Assembly: GCF_002222615.2 (NCBI RefSeq)
Contig: NZ_CP022412.2
Span: forward strand, 3,844,001-3,908,000
Source of the DNA: Bacteroides caccae
GTDB lineage: Bacteria; Bacteroidota; Bacteroidia; Bacteroidales; Bacteroidaceae
DNA: 64,000 bases
Direction of reading: 5' to 3'
Shown here: one piece after another, positions 18,198 to 26,538 of the stretch
Layout of the letters: each line of letters starts with the position of its first letter
Position numbering within the stretch: position 1 is the stretch's first letter
Program-made: the position numbers and the translations under genes
Notes under the pieces: model-generated
Databases searched by the model: none
Told to the model about the DNA's origin: nothing
Seen by the model: the letters and a program-made list of their open reading frames with translations, nothing else

Positions 18198-19568
18198 TTA
18201 TGCTTTTTCCTGTCCGCTTTGTTGCGGTTCGTGCAGCAGGTCTTTTCCTAAGTGGGTAGTCGCTTCAACGACCTCCCTGTCACGAATCTCCTTTGCTTTC
18301 CGGGCATAGACAATCATACGCATGGACTGGTCGTAAGTGAAATAGTTCCATATCCAGTTAAGTAGTACCACCACCTTGTTGCGCACGCCAAGAATAGAAC
18401 GCAAATGAACTACCAGCCACAACACCCAGGCAAACCAACCTTGCGTCTTTATCTTACTAAATTCCGCCACGGCACGGTTACGACCGACAGTTGCCATTGA
18501 GCCGAGATTCCGGTAATGGAAAGGTTTCATCTCCTCTCCTTTTTCAAGACGCATCAGATTCTTTGCCAGGAGTTCACCCTGCTGGATAGCAACTTGTGCC
18601 AGCTGAGGATGTCCGTTGGGGTAGTCTTTATCAGAAAACTGCACACATTGGTCACCAATGGCAAAGACGTTCTTCATTCCCTCCACCCGGTTAAATTCAT
18701 CGACTTTAATACGTCCGCCACGCCCTATCAACGAAGCATCCATGTTTCCGAAAGTAACACCAGTCACGCCACTCACCCAAATAAAGGTACGAGTGGCAAT
18801 CTCGCTACCGTCTTCTAGCATTACCTTATGATCGCGATAGTCGACCACACGCTTGTTCAGCAATATGTTCACTCCCATTTCACGAAGGAATTTTTCCGCA
18901 TGAGCGGATGAATCCTCCGACATTCCGGCAAGCAGCCGTGGTCCGGCTTCCACCAGATAGACATGCATCAGGCTAGCCGGCATATCGGGATAATCGTTCG
19001 GCAGTACAAACTTCTTCATTTCCGAAAGTACACCGGCCACTTCTACGCCTGTGGCTCCTCCGCCTACAATGACGATATTCAGCAGTTCCTGTTGTTCCTG
19101 TTTGGTTGAGCAGGTCAACGCCCGTTCGAGATTAGCCAAAAGAGCATTCCGCAGTCCCATGGCTTCGGAGACGTTCTTCATCGGCATGGCCTCTTCTTCG
19201 ATATGCTTATTACCGAAAAAGTTGGTGGTAGTGCCTGCCGCCAAGACGAGGTAATCGTATTCGGCTTTCCCAATGGAAGTCTGTATCATGTTCTTTTCCG
19301 GGAAAATGGCGCGTACTTCCGCCATTCGGAAATAAAAGTCTTTCCGGTGCTGGAAAATTTTACGGAAAGGGAACGAAATGGAAGTAGGTTCCATACCCGC
19401 CGAAGCCACCTGATAAATCAACGGGGGAAACTGATGATAATTGTTCTTATCAATCAATACCACCTGAAAGCCTGATTTCTTCAGCTTATTAGCTAACTTC
19501 AGGCCACCGAAACCACCGCCTACTATGACGACACGCTTCTTGTCAACTTTTGCAATATTTAGACTCAT
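18198..19568 (-). CDS. ndh: Type II NADH dehydrogenase (NDH-2)
   Basis: The protein has 456 residues from ATG 19568, chosen because MSLNIAKVDKKRVVIVGGG fits the family start. An ATG at 19613 would add 15 residues. The FAD-binding motif GGGFGG is near residue 15, the NAD-binding motif VGGGATGVEVAG lies in the middle, and the AIGDQ FAD motif comes later. The C-terminus has a hydrophobic, amphipathic membrane anchor (VVLLNWIWNYF). NDH-2 passes electrons from NADH to quinone at the inner membrane without pumping protons. Its transcript appears separate from its neighbours. Confidence 0.92.
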   Translation of the reverse strand: MSLNIAKVDKKRVVIVGGGFGGLKLANKLKKSGFQVVLIDKNNYHQFPPLIYQVASAGMEPTSISFPFRKIFQHRKDFYFRMAEVRAIFPEKNMIQTSIGKAEYDYLVLAAGTTTNFFGNKHIEEEAMPMKNVSEAMGLRNALLANLERALTCSTKQEQQELLNIVIVGGGATGVEVAGVLSEMKKFVLPNDYPDMPASLMHVYLVEAGPRLLAGMSEDSSAHAEKFLREMGVNILLNKRVVDYRDHKVMLEDGSEIATRTFIWVSGVTGVTFGNMDASLIGRGGRIKVDEFNRVEGMKNVFAIGDQCVQFSDKDYPNGHPQLAQVAIQQGELLAKNLMRLEKGEEMKPFHYRNLGSMATVGRNRAVAEFSKIKTQGWFAWVLWLVVHLRSILGVRNKVVVLLNWIWNYFTYDQSMRMIVYARKAKEIRDREVVEATTHLGKDLLHEPQQSGQEKA

Positions 19569-19670
19569 ACTCCAATCATGTTTTATCCTAATAATAACAT
19601 CCGGATGAGTCATTTAGTTTTCCTTTTGTCCAACTTTTACAAAAAGGAAAAGAAGCGTGTTCAAAGCTGC

Positions 19671-20576
19671 CTAACGAAGACGCAGGCGGTCGCCCACTTC
19701 GGGGACATAATCGCCGTCCTTACGATTCATCTTATACAGGTTTTTGAGCCGGATACCGTATTTCTGGGAAATGCCATGCATGGAATCACCGTCCCTCACC
19801 ACATATACAGTATGAGGTTTGGAGGCTTTCTTCTTTTTGGATTTCAGATAGATGATATCTCCTTCCATTAAGGTATATTCACGATGTAAGTCGTTATACT
19901 TCACAAGTTTCTTCCAACTGATGCCCAATTCCTTGCCCAAATCCTGGAAAGTATCTCCGTGGCGGGCGACAACATAGGCGATATCATTGGCTATGTAAAT
20001 CTGATGCGGATTCATCAACCAGGGGTTTTTCCTTAGCTTACGTTCGGAGTAGACACCCTTACGGTCGTACTTATACAGGTCATAATCTTCGATGATAGTA
20101 ATCAGACGGTTGGCATAAGAAGGGTCGGTGGCATATCCGGCTTTCTTCAATCCCCGTGCCCAACCTTTATAGTCTGTAATATCCAGTTTGAAAAGAAAGG
20201 CATAGCGGGCTCCGCGTCTCAGAAACTCAGAGTGGTCTTCGTACGAATCACGCGGATTACTGTACGCACGGAAACACTCATTACGCGCATCGTCATCATG
20301 GCGGACACTACGCCCCCGCCAACTGCCGCCGCACTTGATACCAAAATGGTTGTTGCTCTTGCGTGCCAACTGGCTATATCCGGCTCCGCTTTCCAACAAT
20401 CCCTGCGCCAGCGTTATACTAGCCGGAATCTTATGAAGCTTCATCTGCTCCACAGCCAGATCACTATACTTATTTATATATTCTACGTAACGGGAATTTC
20501 TTCGTTGCGCCTGCGCTCCTACTGCAAAGAAGAAAACCATAGTTAAAAAGACCAGTCTATACAGTTTGTTCTCCAT
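19671..20576 (-). CDS. LysM-containing N-acetylglucosaminidase (GH73-type peptidoglycan hydrolase)
   Basis: The protein has 301 residues. A signal peptide (ending VGAQAQ) is followed by a glucosaminidase domain (about 30-165) with the FlgJ/AcmA-like segments SITLAQGLLESGAGYS (containing the catalytic-type Glu) and KSNNHFGIKC. Two LysM domains lie at about 195-240 (YVVARHGDTFQDLGKELG) and 255-300 (YVVRDGDSMHGISQKYG). It should bind and cleave the glycan strands of peptidoglycan in the periplasm, as in cell separation or wall turnover. It stands alone between ndh and the divergent cytidine deaminase. Confidence 0.92.
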   Translation of the reverse strand: MENKLYRLVFLTMVFFFAVGAQAQRRNSRYVEYINKYSDLAVEQMKLHKIPASITLAQGLLESGAGYSQLARKSNNHFGIKCGGSWRGRSVRHDDDARNECFRAYSNPRDSYEDHSEFLRRGARYAFLFKLDITDYKGWARGLKKAGYATDPSYANRLITIIEDYDLYKYDRKGVYSERKLRKNPWLMNPHQIYIANDIAYVVARHGDTFQDLGKELGISWKKLVKYNDLHREYTLMEGDIIYLKSKKKKASKPHTVYVVRDGDSMHGISQKYGIRLKNLYKMNRKDGDYVPEVGDRLRLR

Positions 20577-20621
20577 TTTATTTCAGATGTGGATTATGAG
20601 GCACAAAAATCTGAAAAATAA

Positions 20622-20651
20622 TTGGGATTATCAATCTCTTTCCTAACTTTG
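20622..20651 (+). promoter_or_regulatory. Promoter of the cytidine deaminase gene
   Basis: TTGG at 20622-20625 and TAACTTTG at 20644-20651 are separated by 18 bases and match the Bacteroides TTTG/TAnnTTTG pattern. The ATG lies 36 bases further on. Confidence 0.65.
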
Positions 20652-20686
20652 TAACATTAATTGTAGAAACCAATCCCCTAACGTAT

Positions 20687-21169
20687 ATGAGAGACCTCAC
20701 AATTACCGCAATTATTAAAGTATATCAATATGATGAGTTGAATGAGGCCGACCGGGCTCTTGTGACCACTGCCAAGGAAGCAACCGCACGCAGCTATGTC
20801 CCTTATTCGCATTTCTCGGTGGGTGCAGCCGCACTGCTGGGCGATGGAACTGTGGTGTCCGGCACGAATCAGGAAAATGCCGCATATCCGTCGGGACTCT
20901 GCGCGGAACGTACCACACTGTTCTATGCCAACTCCCGATACCCCGACCAGCCCGTCATCACACTTGCTATCGCCGCCAGAACGGAGAAAGACTTTATTGA
21001 TAATCCGATTCCTCCCTGCGGTGCCTGCCGCCAGGTGATTCTCGAAACGGAGAAACGCTACGGGCAACCGATCCGCATTCTGCTTTACGGCAAAGAATGC
21101 ATCTACGAAATTAAAAGTATAGGCGACTTACTGCCGTTATCATTTGACGCATCAGCTATGGAGGATTAA
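20687..21169 (+). CDS. cdd: Cytidine deaminase
   Basis: The protein has 160 residues with both zinc-site motifs of the family: CAE within YPSGLCAERTTLFYA (Cys ligand and catalytic Glu) and PPCGACRQVI (two Cys ligands). The PYSHFSVGAA substrate loop is present. The all-cysteine zinc site is that of the homotetrameric group of about 130-160 residues. It deaminates cytidine and deoxycytidine for pyrimidine salvage. The stop is two bases before the AraC regulator start, so the two genes are probably co-transcribed. Confidence 0.95.
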   Translation: MRDLTITAIIKVYQYDELNEADRALVTTAKEATARSYVPYSHFSVGAAALLGDGTVVSGTNQENAAYPSGLCAERTTLFYANSRYPDQPVITLAIAARTEKDFIDNPIPPCGACRQVILETEKRYGQPIRILLYGKECIYEIKSIGDLLPLSFDASAMED

Positions 21170-21171
21170 TT

Positions 21172-22011
21172 ATGCTGCAACAATATCACACAAAACTTAA
21201 AGGAACACTCGCGCTTACGGATTCTTATCAGACAGAGAAGACACTGCAAAAAGAAAAAGGACTCTACAAGTTTATATGGGTGCGCAAGGGAAGTATCACG
21301 GTGGAAATCGACCACCAGGAAATGCTGATGTCGCAGGATGATGTGATTTCACTGACACACCTGCAACATCTTGAGTTCAAATCAATCGACGGGGAATATA
21401 CAACTTTACTGTTCAACAGTAATTTCTATTGCATCTACGGCAATGACCATGAGGTGTCGTGCAGCGGTTTCCTCTTCAACGGTTCGTCCCACCTTGTCCG
21501 CTTCACCCTCAACGAGCAGGAACGCCGGCAACTGAACGATATCACCGTAGCCATGGAGAACGAGTTCACCGTTTCGGACAGCCTTCAGGAAGAAATGCTG
21601 CGCATCCTTCTTAAAAGGTTTATCATCCAATGTACCCGGATAGCCCGTCACCGGTTGGACATTACACGGGAAAAGGAATCCGGCTTCGAGATTGTCCGCC
21701 AGTACTACAATCTGGTGGACGAGTATTACAAGACTAAGAAACAGGTGCAGGACTATGCCGATATGTTGCACAAATCACCCAAAACCCTGTCGAATATCTT
21801 TTCTACGTGCAAACTGCCTTCCCCACTCCGTGTGATTCATGAACGGGTGGAAGCGGAAGCGAAACGCCTGCTGCTGTACAGCAGCAAAAGTGCCAAAGAG
21901 ATAGCCGATATTCTGGGGTTTGAAGATCAGGCTTCTTTCAGCCGTTTCTTCAAAAACATGACGGGACAGAGTGCCGTGCAGTTCAGAAATGAGCAGATTG
22001 GGAAGAATTGA
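21172..22011 (+). CDS. AraC-family transcriptional regulator
   Basis: The protein has 279 residues. An N-terminal cupin-like sensing domain (about 1-150) is followed by a helical linker and a double helix-turn-helix (about 190-275). The second recognition region reads AKEIADILGFEDQASFSRFF, as is usual for AraC. Cys87 and Cys97 lie in the sensing domain (FYCIYGNDHEVSCSG), but this segment is common in Bacteroides AraC proteins and is not proof of redox sensing. It sits directly before rclC/rclA homologues, just as E. coli rclR is next to rclABC, so it may control them. That role is inferred. Confidence 0.88.
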   Translation: MLQQYHTKLKGTLALTDSYQTEKTLQKEKGLYKFIWVRKGSITVEIDHQEMLMSQDDVISLTHLQHLEFKSIDGEYTTLLFNSNFYCIYGNDHEVSCSGFLFNGSSHLVRFTLNEQERRQLNDITVAMENEFTVSDSLQEEMLRILLKRFIIQCTRIARHRLDITREKESGFEIVRQYYNLVDEYYKTKKQVQDYADMLHKSPKTLSNIFSTCKLPSPLRVIHERVEAEAKRLLLYSSKSAKEIADILGFEDQASFSRFFKNMTGQSAVQFRNEQIGKN

Positions 22012-22034
22012 TAAGTAATGCGGCAGTATTGCCA

Positions 22035-22065
22035 TTTGGAGGTTATGAGGAAAGCGCGACCTTTG
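22035..22065 (+). promoter_or_regulatory. Promoter of the rclC-rclA genes
   Basis: TTTG at 22035-22038 and GACCTTTG at 22058-22065 are spaced by 19 bases. The -7 element differs from TAnnTTTG only at its first base. The weak first base would suit a promoter that needs an activator such as the preceding AraC protein. Confidence 0.5.
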
Positions 22066-22097
22066 CGGTGTAAGTTAAACTCATAAACGACAACAAT

Positions 22098-22679
22098 ATG
22101 AAAGAAAAATTTATCGCATTACTGACCTTCACATCAAGTCTGAGAAATTTTGGTACCAAGTTTATCCGTGTAGCCATTCTAGTCGTATTCGTATGGATAG
22201 GCGGGCTGAAGTATTTCCACTACGAAGCCGACGGGATTGTTCCGTTTGTAGCCAACAGCCCGTTCATGAGCTTCTTCTATGCAAAGGAAGCGCCGGAGTA
22301 CAAAAACTTCAAGAATCCGGAAGGTGCTCTGGTACCCGAAAACCGTGCATGGCACGAAGCGAACAACACATATACTTTCTCCTACGGACTGGGAGCGCTT
22401 ATCATGAGTATCGGTATTCTGGTGTTCTTGGGCATCTTCTTCCCCAAAGTGGGACTGGTGGGCGATTCGCTCGCTATCATCATGACGCTCGGTACACTTT
22501 CGTTCCTCGTCACCACGCCGGAGGTCTGGGTACCCAACCTGGGGAGCGGAGAATTCGGTTTCCCGTTACTGTCCGGTGCAGGACGGCTGGTGATTAAAGA
22601 TATCGTCATACTGGCAGGTGCAGTAGTGCTTCTATCCGACTCGTCACAACGTGTACTCAAAACATTGAAAAAAGACTAA
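22098..22679 (+). CDS. rclC: DUF417/YkgB-family inner-membrane protein, RclC homologue
   Basis: The protein has 193 residues and four hydrophobic segments. It closely follows the E. coli RclC (YkgB) pattern as I recall it: IRVAILVVFVWIGGLKYFHY, then FVANSPFMSFFY, NNTYTFSYGLG, and FPLLSGAGRLVIKD followed by ILAGAVVLLSDS near the end. RclC belongs to the reactive-chlorine resistance system of E. coli, where its biochemical role is unknown. The next gene 99 bases on is an RclA homologue, which supports the call. Confidence 0.85.
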   Translation: MKEKFIALLTFTSSLRNFGTKFIRVAILVVFVWIGGLKYFHYEADGIVPFVANSPFMSFFYAKEAPEYKNFKNPEGALVPENRAWHEANNTYTFSYGLGALIMSIGILVFLGIFFPKVGLVGDSLAIIMTLGTLSFLVTTPEVWVPNLGSGEFGFPLLSGAGRLVIKDIVILAGAVVLLSDSSQRVLKTLKKD

Positions 22680-22778
22680 CCTCACTACTTTTGAATTCCT
22701 TAACTTCTCGAAACGACGAAAACAAATAATTCATCTCACTGTTATATAGTTGAATATTAATCGTTAATGAAAGAAGTT

Positions 22779-24152
22779 ATGAAACAATATGATGCAATCA
22801 TTATAGGGTTCGGCAAAGCAGGAAAGACTCTTGCTGCCGAACTTTCAAACCGCGGCTGGCAAGTTGCCGTCGTGGAACGTTCAAGCATGATGTATGGAGG
22901 AACGTGTCCCAACATCGCCTGTATCCCGACGAAAACGCTCGTGCACGAAGCCGGCATTGCCGCCTTGCTCTATCACGATGATTATCCGAAACAGGCGAAC
23001 TTATACAAACAGGCTATCGGCCGGAAAAACAGACTGACGTCTTTCTTAAGAAACAATAATTATGAAAGGTTAAGCAAACGTCCCAATGTAACGGTCTACA
23101 CGGGAGAAGGTTCTTTCGTTTCGGCTAATATCATCAAGGTGGCGCTGCCGGAAGGGGATATCGAACTGCAAGGGAAAGAAATCTTCATCAATACGGGTTC
23201 CACACCGATTATTCCGGCAATAGACGGGATTAAGGAGAGTCAGAAAGTATATACGAGCACTACTCTTTTGGACTTGAACGTGCTGCCTCAACGCCTGATT
23301 ATCGTGGGCGGAGGATATATCGGACTGGAATTTGCTTCGATGTATGCCGAGTTCGGGAGCAAAGTTACCCTTCTCGAAGGAGGCAACCGGTTCATGCCCC
23401 GCAACGACCAGGATATAGCGAACAGCGTGAAAGAGGTGTTGGAAAAGAAAGGGATAGAGATTCATCTGAATGCCCGTGCACAGTCTATCCATGATACGAA
23501 TGACGGTGTGACGCTGACTTATTCGGACGTATCCGACGGCACTCCTTATTTTGTAGACGGCGACGCTATCCTTATCGCAACCGGGCGAAAGCCTATGATT
23601 GAAGGATTGAACCTGCAAGCAGCAGGTATAGGGGTGGATGCTCACGGGGCTATCGTGGTGAATGACCAGTTACGCACAACCGTCCCTCACGTTTGGGCAA
23701 TGGGTGATGTGAAAGGCGGAGCGCAGTTTACCTATCTCTCATTAGATGATTTCCGGATCATCCGCGACCAGCTTTTCGGAGACAAGAAACGGGACATCGG
23801 AGATCGTGACCCTGTTCCTTATGCCGTATTTATCGACCCGCCATTGGCTCATATCGGACTTACCGAAGAAGAAGCACTGAAAAGAGGATATTCTTTTAAG
23901 GTTTCCCGTTTGCCGGCTACTTCTGTGGTACGTTCGCGCACGTTGAAACAGACAGACGGCATGCTGAAAGCAATTGTAAACGACCATAGCGGAAAGATCA
24001 TGGGGTGTACACTGTTTTGCGCCGAAGCCCCGGAAATAATCAATATCGTTGCCATGGCGATGAAAACAGGACAACATTATACATTCCTGCGGGATTTCAT
24101 CTTTACGCATCCTAGTATGAGTGAAGGCTTGAATGAATTGTTCGATATATAA
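22779..24152 (+). CDS. rclA: RclA-like flavoprotein disulfide reductase family enzyme
   Basis: The protein has 457 residues from ATG 22779 (MKQYDAIIIGFGKAGK), which aligns with the E. coli RclA start. An ATG 12 bases upstream is possible. It has an N-terminal FAD motif (GFGKAGKT), the redox-active pair Cys43 and Cys48 (GTCPNIACIPTK), an NAD motif (VGGGYIGLEFAS), WAMGDVKGG, and the dimer-interface end FTHPSMSEGLNELF. E. coli RclA reduces Cu(II) and protects from hypochlorous acid. The close motif match and the neighbouring rclC homologue make the same role likely here, perhaps against neutrophil oxidants in the gut. Confidence 0.92.
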   Translation: MKQYDAIIIGFGKAGKTLAAELSNRGWQVAVVERSSMMYGGTCPNIACIPTKTLVHEAGIAALLYHDDYPKQANLYKQAIGRKNRLTSFLRNNNYERLSKRPNVTVYTGEGSFVSANIIKVALPEGDIELQGKEIFINTGSTPIIPAIDGIKESQKVYTSTTLLDLNVLPQRLIIVGGGYIGLEFASMYAEFGSKVTLLEGGNRFMPRNDQDIANSVKEVLEKKGIEIHLNARAQSIHDTNDGVTLTYSDVSDGTPYFVDGDAILIATGRKPMIEGLNLQAAGIGVDAHGAIVVNDQLRTTVPHVWAMGDVKGGAQFTYLSLDDFRIIRDQLFGDKKRDIGDRDPVPYAVFIDPPLAHIGLTEEEALKRGYSFKVSRLPATSVVRSRTLKQTDGMLKAIVNDHSGKIMGCTLFCAEAPEIINIVAMAMKTGQHYTFLRDFIFTHPSMSEGLNELFDI

Positions 24153-24587
24153 GAAATAGAATGGTAAAGAAATAAAGGAAGATATAGACTATAAACCAGT
24201 TGATTAGTAATAAACTTCCTCTTGCCTACTCACAAACTTATCCCGGACGAATACTAAACTTATCAAACCCTAACAATAAACTATAAACGAAGCTTTTGTT
24301 TTTATAAATGCAACCTGCGTTTTTATAAATGAAAGCTTCATTTTTATAAATACAAGTTGCGTTTATAGATTACCACCAATAGAAAGAAACTTTAGTCCCT
24401 AATGCTCAGAACTTTGTCGTTAACTCAGAAAAACTTCTCCATTCACGTTCCGGACTACCGAAACAGAGCCTCTAAACAGGGCAGACAAAGGTTCTGATTC
24501 AGCAGAACAGAAGGTCTGAATTGAGTAAATGGAGCCTCTGAAATAACTTTTCTACTGAAATAGAATAGGATTCTTCCCCAAAAGTGC
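24153..24587. other. Long intergenic region with degenerate repeats
   Basis: This non-coding stretch between rclA and the ABC-F promoter is A/T-rich in its first half. Apart from the 21-base-period array at 24299-24351, it holds repeated short words: GAGCCTCT near 24466 and again near 24531, CTATAAAC twice, and a GTTCTG/CAGAAC hairpin near 24490. I see no gene and no clear terminator. Confidence 0.6.
24299..24351. repeat. Three TTTTTATAAAT repeats at an exact 21-base period
   Basis: Identical 11-mers TTTTTATAAAT start at 24299, 24320 and 24341. A shortened fourth copy (TTTATAGAT) begins near 24362. The ten-base spacers alternate in kind. The one before the array (GAAGCTTTTG) and the third (GAAAGCTTCA) are partial inverted copies of each other, and the second (GCAACCTGCG) resembles the one after the array (ACAAGTTGCG). 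Confidence 0.8.
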
Positions 24588-24595
24588 TATCTTTG
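24588..24595 (+). promoter_or_regulatory. -7 element of the ABC-F gene promoter
   Basis: TATCTTTG is a full match to TAnnTTTG, followed by GC as is common. The start of transcription should be near 24602, leaving a leader of about 200 bases before the ABC-F ATG. Confidence 0.65.
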
Positions 24596-24624
24596 CGCCC
24601 AAGTTAAACTATATACTTACCGCA

Positions 24625-24720
24625 ATGAGAATTTCCAAGTAAGACAACACTTCTAAGTAAACATCACTTTTCTTATATGCTTTTTCCTCGTTGTTAAGCA
24701 TCACGGAATCCGTGTTGTTT
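24625..24720 (+). promoter_or_regulatory. Attenuator-like leader: five-codon upstream ORF and hairpin
   Basis: ATG 24625 opens a tiny frame (MRISK, stop 24640-24642) about 20 bases after the predicted transcript start. A stem at 24696-24720 pairs CATCACGG with CCGTGTTG (one mismatch, AAT loop). ACAACAC at 24644-24650, just after the small stop codon, can instead pair with GTGTTGT at 24712-24718 inside that stem. A ribosome on the small frame would thus decide which structure forms. No T-run follows, so control may be on translation or by Rho. Confidence 0.5.
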
Positions 24721-24799
24721 AGCCGGTATTGTGTTTGTCGCCCCCTGCCCCGTGATTATTCTTTCACTATTTCTTTCACTTCAAACCCAATAGACAACC

Positions 24800-26452
24800 A
24801 TGCCTATAAGTATTCAACAAATCAGCTATATCCACCCGGATAAAGAAGTATTATTCAGTGACCTCAACTTTGCCATTAGTAAAGGACAGAAACTGGGATT
24901 AGTCGGTAATAACGGCTGCGGGAAATCTACCCTGCTGCAAATTATTGCCGGACAACTATCACCGTCTTCCGGCGTTATTGTCCGCCCGGACGACATTTAT
25001 TACATCCCCCAACATTTCGGACAATATGATTCGCTGACCATTGCCCAAGCCTTGCGGATAGACCGCAAGCAACAAGCCCTGCAAGCTATCCTGGCAGGAG
25101 ATGCCTCAACGGAGAATTTTAACCAGTTGGACGATGATTGGAATATCGAAGAACGTTCCATTGCCGCTCTTGACTCATGGGGATTAGGGCAGTTTCCCCT
25201 GTCCTACCCAATGCATTTGCTTAGCGGCGGAGAAAAGACCCGTGTTTTTCTGGCAGGTATGGATATTCATAATCCCTCTGTCATACTCATGGACGAACCG
25301 ACCAATCATCTTGATTCGTCGGGCCGACAACGTTTGTATGACTGGGTAGAGAAATGTCACTCTACGTTGTTGGTCGTGAGCCATGACCGTACCTTGCTCA
25401 ATCTTCTTCCCGAAATATGTGAATTGGAGAAACATCAACTCACTTATTATGGCGGAAACTACGAATTCTACAAAGAACAGAAAACTCTGATGCAGGAAGC
25501 CTTGCAACAGCGTATCGAAGAAAAAGAAAAAGCACTGCGGATAGCATGCAAGGTAGCCCGTGAAACAGCCGAACGAAGAGACAAACAGAATGTACGCGGT
25601 GAGAAAGCTAATATTAAAAGAGGTGTTCCGCGCATTGTACTAAATGCATTGCAGGGAAAATCAGAAAAAAGTACCGGCAAACTTAACAGCGTGCATCAGG
25701 AGAAAGCCGACAGACTGACAGAAGAACGTAACCAACTCCGGGGTTCTCTCTCTCCAACGGCTGCGCTTAAAACAGATTTCAACGGTTCTTCCCTGCACAC
25801 CGGAAAAACGTTAATTACGGCAAAGGATATCAACTTCGGTTATCATTCTGCTCCGAACGACAGCGATAGCCAAAGCGATAACGAACCTTCCGAAAATAAC
25901 CTGCCGGAACAACTGCTTTGGCAAACTCCCGTCAGTTTTCAGTTAAAGAGTGGCGACCGCCTCCGCATAGAAGGGACCAACGGCAGCGGAAAGACTACTC
26001 TCTTGAAAATCATCACCGGACAACTTCAGCCACAGACAGGAACACTCACACGGGCAGATTTTTCTTATGTTTATCTGAATCAGGAGTATTCTATCATCGA
26101 CGACCGGAACAGTGTCCTTGAACAGGTTTACGCTTTCAACAACCGCAATCTGCCGGAACATGAAATAAAGATCATCCTGAACCGTTACCTGTTTCCCGCT
26201 TCCGAATGGGACAAGTCCTGCCGGAAATTAAGCGGCGGCGAGAAGATGCGGCTCGCTTTCTGCTGCCTGATGATCAGCAACAACACACCGGATATGTTTA
26301 TTCTGGACGAGCCGACCAACAATCTGGATATACAGAGTATCGACATCATCACTGCGACTATCAGGAACTATACAGGTACCGTCATAGCCATTTCGCACGA
26401 TAATTATTTCATTCGGGAAATCGGTATCGAACAGCGTATTGTATTAAGTTAA
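24800..26452 (+). CDS. ABC-F family ATPase (ribosome-associated, possible antibiotic-protection protein)
   Basis: The protein has 550 residues with two ABC ATPase domains and no membrane segment. Domain 1 (about 1-215) has Walker A GNNGCGKST, signature LSGGE and Walker B ILMDEPTNHLD. Domain 2 (about 345-550) has GTNGSGKTT, LSGGE and FILDEPTNNLD. The charged linker (about 225-320) is the ABC-F hallmark that reaches into the ribosome. Some members protect ribosomes from macrolides, lincosamides or pleuromutilins and others are translation factors. The subfamily cannot be settled by eye. The long leader with a small upstream frame resembles those of antibiotic-inducible ABC-F genes. Confidence 0.9.
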   Translation: MPISIQQISYIHPDKEVLFSDLNFAISKGQKLGLVGNNGCGKSTLLQIIAGQLSPSSGVIVRPDDIYYIPQHFGQYDSLTIAQALRIDRKQQALQAILAGDASTENFNQLDDDWNIEERSIAALDSWGLGQFPLSYPMHLLSGGEKTRVFLAGMDIHNPSVILMDEPTNHLDSSGRQRLYDWVEKCHSTLLVVSHDRTLLNLLPEICELEKHQLTYYGGNYEFYKEQKTLMQEALQQRIEEKEKALRIACKVARETAERRDKQNVRGEKANIKRGVPRIVLNALQGKSEKSTGKLNSVHQEKADRLTEERNQLRGSLSPTAALKTDFNGSSLHTGKTLITAKDINFGYHSAPNDSDSQSDNEPSENNLPEQLLWQTPVSFQLKSGDRLRIEGTNGSGKTTLLKIITGQLQPQTGTLTRADFSYVYLNQEYSIIDDRNSVLEQVYAFNNRNLPEHEIKIILNRYLFPASEWDKSCRKLSGGEKMRLAFCCLMISNNTPDMFILDEPTNNLDIQSIDIITATIRNYTGTVIAISHDNYFIREIGIEQRIVLS

Positions 26453-26538
26453 TCCATTGACATTTTATCAGACAAAGTATTAAATATCAATACAGTTTTT
26501 TATACCTTCGCAGCGCGAAGCAAAAGAAGAAGATTAAA

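Noticed and set aside
24299..24370. The periodic TTTTTATAAAT repeats as a CRISPR array
   Set aside because: The units are 11 bases with 10-base spacers, far too short, and there are no cas genes in the window.
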